Assembly (NCBI RefSeq): GCF_002197845.1
Contig: NZ_NIDE01000007.1
Span: 124,001-188,000 of the forward strand
Reading direction: 5' to 3'
From: Fimbriiglobus ruber
GTDB taxonomy: Bacteria > Planctomycetota > Planctomycetia > Gemmatales > Gemmataceae
DNA: 64,000 bases
In this document: piece after piece, positions 59,654 through 64,000 of the stretch
How the letters are laid out: the number at the start of each line of letters is the position of its first letter
Position numbering within the stretch: the stretch's first letter is position 1
Made by a program: the position numbers and the translations under genes
The notes under the pieces: generated by a model
Seen by the model: the letters and a program-made list of their open reading frames with translations, nothing else
Database searches by the model: none
What the model was told of the DNA's origin: nothing

Positions 59654-62600
59654 TCAGGGCGATTTATCACGATCGGCGGCTTCGACCGCCACTCGCAATT
59701 CTTTCCCCTGCACAAGAGTGACCGTCTTTCTCGCGAGGATACTCTGGGTAATAGCTCCGGGTCTACCCTCGGTCCGCTTTGAGGCACCGTAAACTTGTAC
59801 TTCGTATTTACCGGCTGGCAGATCGTCGGCCGCGTAACTCTTGCCGTCGGTTGCCAGAGTCGCCTGATACGATTGGGACGGCCCACTAAATTGGACACCG
59901 CCGACCTCCGGGAACGTTGTGCGGTCGATCGTTACGATCATCCGGGCCGGGGCCGGCAATTTGATCACAAGACCGGTCCGCTCGGCGGCGGCCATCCGCT
60001 CGATGTGGTCTAACCGCCCAAAGACGACTCCCTCGCCCCAATAAACCAGCTCGACCCGTGTGTCGTCCGACACGCCGCGGAATTCGAACGTGCCGTCGGC
60101 CGATGTCGTCACACGTTGGAATTGAAGCACGTGGGCGGCCGACGCGAGCTGCCCCGATAGGATCCACTCCCGGTCGAACGGGAACGCCGCCCGATTCGCC
60201 GGCCGGTCCTCTGCCGCGATGAGGCGGAGTTCGGCGCCCCGGATTCCGGTGCCTCGGTGGTCGACCAACTTGCCGCGGACCGTCAGCAACTTGGCCGGAT
60301 TCTCGGGCGCGAGCCGGATTTCGACGGCTTGAGCCTTTGCCCCCGTCTCTGCCACGACTCGCCGCAGAACCTGACGTCGGTAGCCGGTCGCCGTCACACC
60401 CACCTGGAGGGGCGCGCCCGCAGTCAGTTCTTTCAATTGAAATCGGCCGTCGGATGGGGCGAACGTTTCCCCGGGTTCGATGTGACTGCCGCCAAAACTG
60501 GGGGTCGTGTCGTCCGGCCGTCCGTCGGGCGTGAACGTCAGACACACGATAAACCGCGGGACCGGTTTGCCCGTCACCGCGTCCACCACGCGGCCCCGGA
60601 TCATGCCCTGAGCCGTCATCGTCACGACCACTTCGTCGCGGCCGTCGAGGGGCAGAGTCTGGTTCGCGAGTTCGGAATAACCGTCCGCCGTGAACGTGAA
60701 CGGTGCGGTGGCGGGCAGCGAGTCGAACCGGAACCGCCCCTCGGCGTCCGTGCGACCGGAAGCGCCGACGTCGCCCGGCCCATAACTTCCACCGGCGAAG
60801 TAAACGTTGACTTTGGGAAGCGGCTTGCCGGCCGGGTCTACGACCCGGCCCGAGATGTTGTGGCCGGGGTCGAGCGTCACGTCGGCCCGGGTCGGCTGAG
60901 TCGCCGGGCCGGGTTTGAACGCGACAGCCCGGGGTGCGAATCCCTTGGCCCGGACCGTCAACTCGTGACCAATTGACTCGTAGACGTTGTCGAGCAGAAA
61001 TACGCCTTTCGCGTCCGTGGTGGTCCGTCGGGTTTCATCCGAAGATCGGCCCCCGTTGACAATCTCCGCCCCGGCGACAGGCCGGCCCTGGCGGTCGGTT
61101 ACGACCCCGCGCACCGAACCGCCGTGCGGTCTCGGTTTCAATGTGACGTCCGGTAGAGTCACCGTCGCGCCCGCCACGCCCAGGCGAACGGACTGGGGGG
61201 TGGCGATGTAATCCAGTTTGCTGAAGGACAGTTGCAGAGTGCCCAGCGGTAGGAATTCGAGATGGTACCGCCCCTCGGTGTCGGTCGTCACGTAATTGAG
61301 TTCGTTGGCCTGGTGATAATCGCTCGGGCGGGCACCGACCCCCACCCCGACCACCGGGCGACCGACCGTGTCCAGAACCCGGCCCTTGACGTCGGCCCCC
61401 GGTGGTAGCCGCAATTCCACAGCGGCCACCCGCCCGTCACTCAGGTTGATGTCCTGCGCCGTGGTCGCGTAGCCCTTCGCTCCCGCGGCGACATTCCAGA
61501 TTTCCGGCGTGAGCGCCGGCACCTCGACTTCCCCACTGAGATCGGTGGCGTGCTCACGGTCGTGGTCGCTCCATCCCAGGCGGACCCGCGCCCCGGGAAT
61601 GGGCGTACCTGTGGCCTCGGACAACACTTTGACGCGGAGCTTTACGCCAGGTCGCATCCGCAAGACCACGGGGGGCAGACTCTGTGCCGCCGGGACGGTC
61701 ACGACTGTCCAATAGAGGCTCTGCGAACGGGAACTCAGGTTGCCGTCGAACGCCGCCAGGTCGTACTTCCCGGGTGCTACGCTGTCGAATGTGAATTCGC
61801 CTTTGTCGTTCGTGGTCACCCGTCGCGGCGAGACCGGTAGACTGTACGCCCCATTGGGTCGAAACAGTAGACGCACGTCCGCCTTGGCCACCGGCCGGTC
61901 GCCGGCGTCGGTGACGACCCGGCCGGTGACCTTACCGGTCGCCGCGGGTTCGGCCGGCTTGCCTGCCGCAACCGGTGGCGGTTGTTCTTTGGAAGGGGGC
62001 GGCGCGGGGGGCGTGTCCTGGCCCCGGGCGTCCGAAACACCCTGGAAGCCGACCGAACTGACGACCAGGAACGAGAATGCGAGGGCCGCCACGACTCCGA
62101 GGCGTTGCGTGCGCGGCAGGCGGATGGCTTTGTTCCGGCGGTCGTGCAGCAAGCCGACGACGCGGGCTTCCAGATTGTGGTGGCGCGGTAACATCGTCAG
62201 GTACCCTTCCAGGTTTGGGACGGGGTGACAGAGTTGGGCGACGGTTAGCAGCGTCTCCGCGTAGTCCGGGGCCTCCGCGGACGCCAGGACGTGGTTGTCG
62301 CAAACGTCCTCGCGGGCCTGGTCCAACTTCCGGTCGAGTAGGTGGACCAGGGGGTGAACCCAGTAGAGGGCGACGGCCAGGCGCTGGAGCAACCGGGTCC
62401 AAGGGTCGTGGCGAACGACGTGGGCACATTCGTGGACGAGAATCTCGCGGAGTTGCCGCGGTGTGCATTGGTCGGGCAGAGCCGCGGGAAGGATCACGCG
62501 GGGGGAGAACAACCCCGCCACCAACGGGCTGCGCACGTCGGGGGAGAGGTAGACGTCGGGCAGGCGCGCGGGCGACAGCGTCCGGGCGACCACCGCCAGT

Positions 62601-63250
62601 TCCGCGGCCCAGTACTCGGCGTCCAACGGACTCAGCCGGCGGCAGAGCCGACGGACCCGTAGACAGCCGTAGGAAAGACGCGCGAGCAGGTAAACACTAC
62701 CCAACGCCCAAATGCCCAGAAAAACAACGGCAACGGCGTGAAGCGGGTTTGGAGTCGCGACCGGGACGTCAGCGAGCGGAAGTGATTCTTCCGCGACGGG
62801 AGTGGGGACAGTGACTGCGGCGAGAACGTCTACGCCCACCCCGGGACTGGCGAACGCGCGCTCCGACGGAATTGGTTCTACTCGCTCGGGCGTAGACAAA
62901 GCGGGTGCCGATTCGTCACGCCCGATCGCTCGCCGTGTGCCGACGGGTGCGGGCTGTTGGGGTGAAGTCGCGGGAGCATCGGGTACTCGATCGCGGGAGG
63001 AAGGGGCACCGTCTCCCGGAAGTACGGCGATTCGCCACGGCGCCCGCGGGCCGATCGCGACCCAGACCGGCGCGAGAAGGACGCCGACCAGAGCCGCACC
63101 CCACAGGGCACTGCGCAGGGCAGCCCGGTGGCGGATCAAGAGGTATTCCGCGGCCCAGACCAGCGCGACCAGCGCGGTGACGACCCCGAGTACCTGGAGG
63201 ACGCCGAACAGGATCGAATCGCCGGGGTACCAGTCGGAGAGCGGGTTCAT
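59654..63250 (-). CDS. BlaR1-like M56 metallopeptidase with carboxypeptidase-regulatory repeats
   Basis: 1198 residues from ATG 63250. Four membrane helices lie at about 14-39, 46-68, 175-196 and 385-404. The M56 zinc motif HECAH is at 273-277 (LVHECAHVVRHDPWTRLLQR), followed by LYWVHPLVHLLDRKLDQARE. After a Pro-rich linker come about eight CarboxypepD_reg-type Ig-like domains (VTGRVVTDAGDRPVAKADVR, VKGRVLDTVGRPVVGVGVGA, VRGVVTDRQGRPVAGAEIVN, ISGRVVDPAGKPLPKVNVYF, IRGRVVDAVTGKPVPRFIVC) facing outward. The gene overlaps blaI by 4 bases (ATGA), so the pair is co-transcribed; the peptidase would cut the BlaI repressor. Here the sensor domain is the Ig-like repeats rather than a penicillin-binding domain. 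Confidence 0.92.
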   Translation of the reverse strand: MNPLSDWYPGDSILFGVLQVLGVVTALVALVWAAEYLLIRHRAALRSALWGAALVGVLLAPVWVAIGPRAPWRIAVLPGDGAPSSRDRVPDAPATSPQQPAPVGTRRAIGRDESAPALSTPERVEPIPSERAFASPGVGVDVLAAVTVPTPVAEESLPLADVPVATPNPLHAVAVVFLGIWALGSVYLLARLSYGCLRVRRLCRRLSPLDAEYWAAELAVVARTLSPARLPDVYLSPDVRSPLVAGLFSPRVILPAALPDQCTPRQLREILVHECAHVVRHDPWTRLLQRLAVALYWVHPLVHLLDRKLDQAREDVCDNHVLASAEAPDYAETLLTVAQLCHPVPNLEGYLTMLPRHHNLEARVVGLLHDRRNKAIRLPRTQRLGVVAALAFSFLVVSSVGFQGVSDARGQDTPPAPPPSKEQPPPVAAGKPAEPAATGKVTGRVVTDAGDRPVAKADVRLLFRPNGAYSLPVSPRRVTTNDKGEFTFDSVAPGKYDLAAFDGNLSSRSQSLYWTVVTVPAAQSLPPVVLRMRPGVKLRVKVLSEATGTPIPGARVRLGWSDHDREHATDLSGEVEVPALTPEIWNVAAGAKGYATTAQDINLSDGRVAAVELRLPPGADVKGRVLDTVGRPVVGVGVGARPSDYHQANELNYVTTDTEGRYHLEFLPLGTLQLSFSKLDYIATPQSVRLGVAGATVTLPDVTLKPRPHGGSVRGVVTDRQGRPVAGAEIVNGGRSSDETRRTTTDAKGVFLLDNVYESIGHELTVRAKGFAPRAVAFKPGPATQPTRADVTLDPGHNISGRVVDPAGKPLPKVNVYFAGGSYGPGDVGASGRTDAEGRFRFDSLPATAPFTFTADGYSELANQTLPLDGRDEVVVTMTAQGMIRGRVVDAVTGKPVPRFIVCLTFTPDGRPDDTTPSFGGSHIEPGETFAPSDGRFQLKELTAGAPLQVGVTATGYRRQVLRRVVAETGAKAQAVEIRLAPENPAKLLTVRGKLVDHRGTGIRGAELRLIAAEDRPANRAAFPFDREWILSGQLASAAHVLQFQRVTTSADGTFEFRGVSDDTRVELVYWGEGVVFGRLDHIERMAAAERTGLVIKLPAPARMIVTIDRTTFPEVGGVQFSGPSQSYQATLATDGKSYAADDLPAGKYEVQVYGASKRTEGRPGAITQSILARKTVTLVQGKELRVAVEAADRDKSP

Positions 63251-63651
63251 GACTTTTTCCCCCGGGTTCGTGCCTCGTCGATGAGTTTGCGAATCCGTTT
63301 GGCTTCGTCGTCGGAAACGCCGCGCCCTTCCAGAAGTGCCAGGACCAACGCCTCGGCCGAGCCGGCGAAGGCAGCGTCGACGAGCCGGTGAACCACGGTC
63401 CCGAGCGTCGACTTGCGCGGGACGGCGGCCGCGTAATAGTGCGTCTGCCCGTCCGCCCGGCGGGTCAGCCAGCCCTTCTTTTCCAGGCGGTCCATGAGAG
63501 TGAGGACAGTGTTGCGGGCCACGGACCGGCGCTTCGACAGGACGGACCAAACGTCCGTCACGGTCACTTCGGGGCTGTCCCAGGCGATGTGCATGATTTC
63601 GAGCTGCGCCTCGGACAGCGCTGGCAGCCCGTCGGAATCCGGTTTCGCCAT
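63247..63651 (-). CDS. BlaI/MecI/CopY-family repressor
   Basis: 134 residues from ATG 63651; AGAAGGG lies 11-16 bases upstream, while GTG 63660 would be too close. The winged helix shows LSEAQLEIMHIAWDSPEVTV TDVWSVLSKRRSVARNTVLT LMDRLEKKGWLTRRADGQTHYYAA, with the dimerisation helix in the C-terminal part. It represses its own operon until the M56 peptidase cleaves it. Operator candidates lie just upstream at 63690-63728. Typical length for the family (120-140). Confidence 0.95.
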   Translation of the reverse strand: MAKPDSDGLPALSEAQLEIMHIAWDSPEVTVTDVWSVLSKRRSVARNTVLTLMDRLEKKGWLTRRADGQTHYYAAAVPRKSTLGTVVHRLVDAAFAGSAEALVLALLEGRGVSDDEAKRIRKLIDEARTRGKKS

Positions 63652-63689
63652 CGCGTTCACACCCTTCTAATCGACCCGTGTGGCAGGCG

Positions 63690-63728
63690 TCCTACAGGTG
63701 TAGGATGAAATTACCGACGAGTGTAGGA
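63690..63728 (-). promoter_or_regulatory. BlaI-type operator, palindrome plus half-site
   Basis: TCCTACAGGTGTAGGA (63690-63705) is a perfect palindrome with the TACA/TGTA core of BlaI/MecI operators, and TGTAGGA recurs as a half-site at 63722-63728. It lies 39-77 bases upstream of the blaI start, in the promoter region of the operon. Confidence 0.75.
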
Positions 63729-63801
63729 GGTGTCAAGCGTAATGGCATTTCGGCGGAGGGTCGGAGTTCGCCGCGCCCCCTCCCATCGACGACGAACTCG
63801 C

Positions 63802-64000
63802 TCAGAGGGAGCCTTCCGCGTTCGAGGAACTTCCGCGTCCGAGTAGCACCGCAGCGGCATCCCATATCTGCGGGTCAGATTCTTTCCGTGGGGGTAGACG
63901 TTCGCTCGCGGTCTGGCGATCCACGTCCGGGGAGTCGGGGTCGGCGCCCGCGGCGAGCAGAAGCTCGATCATCGGAATGTCTAAATTCCACGCCGCCCGG
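63802..64000 (-). CDS. Ankyrin-repeat protein, C-terminal part (runs off the window)
   Basis: The minus strand up to the TGA at 63802-63804 reads AAWNLDIPMIELLLAAGADP DSPDVDRQTASERL, a typical ankyrin repeat (IELLLAAGADP), then a C-terminal tail DPQIWDAAAVLLGRGSSSNA EGSL. The rest is outside the window. Function unknown; protein-protein interaction inferred. Confidence 0.75.
   Translation of the reverse strand, partial: RAAWNLDIPMIELLLAAGADPDSPDVDRQTASERLPPRKESDPQIWDAAAVLLGRGSSSNAEGSL

Overview
The window is GC-rich bacterial DNA (by eye roughly two-thirds G+C) that most resembles a planctomycete of the Gemmataceae (Gemmata/Fimbriiglobus type). Evidence: DUF1559 pseudopilin genes in tandem; a secreted giant protein carrying the N-terminal tag LEPLDDRLTPS; serine/threonine kinases with anti-sigma-like zinc modules; an ECF sigma factor fused to a beta-propeller; an M56 peptidase/BlaI pair; tandem Uma2 proteins; and a TIGR02996-type C-terminus (ALADALEEAGC...CW). 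Assignment is from family content only, not from a 16S gene.

Layout. 1-8.0 kb: a divergent kinase (cut by the window edge) and ECF sigma gene, then a ~2000-residue exported repeat protein (beta-helix, two near-identical beta-propellers, Ig-like repeats, FG-GAP calcium repeats) ended by a 21-bp perfect hairpin and a nested repeat structure. 8-13.3 kb: alpha/beta hydrolase divergent from a CGNR regulator, a small secreted SGNGKGN-repeat protein, then a graveyard of transposons (IS630 remnant, a frameshifted transposase fragment, a complete IS4-like element) next to tRNA-Leu(GAG). 13.7-19 kb: minus-strand AAA ATPase, small membrane/LRR-like protein, S46 peptidase. 19-26.4 kb: transposase relics, ArsR regulator, acetyltransferase, VOC protein, and three tandem DUF1559 genes, the first followed by a lipoprotein gene whose second copy has been precisely deleted.

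26.4-36.9 kb: secreted protein, sigma-propeller fusion, a toxin-antitoxin island (HigA-type antitoxin relic; Panacea-domain antitoxin gene followed by a probable toxin gene split by a complete IS66 element with an 8-bp target duplication), C45-type Ntn-hydrolase and dienelactone hydrolase. 37-45.4 kb: kinase relic, large lipoprotein, intact kinase, and a TadE-TadE-TadG (VWA) pilus-assembly-like operon. 45.6-58 kb: acetyltransferase, a membrane protein plus P-loop GTPase pair that resembles the IcmF/TssM GTPase, metF, panB, three tandem Uma2 genes, transaldolase, Rpn-like nuclease, M20/peptidase-T-like enzyme. 58-64 kb: hypothetical genes, and a BlaI-M56 signalling pair with a TACA-GG-TGTA operator; an ankyrin-repeat gene leaves the window.

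Functionally, housekeeping genes (metF, panB, tal, tRNA-Leu) are islands in accessory DNA dominated by cell-surface proteins, regulators and mobile elements. The most interesting locus is the Panacea toxin-antitoxin pair at 30.5-33.1 kb: removal of the IS66 insertion rebuilds one uninterrupted 126-codon reading frame.
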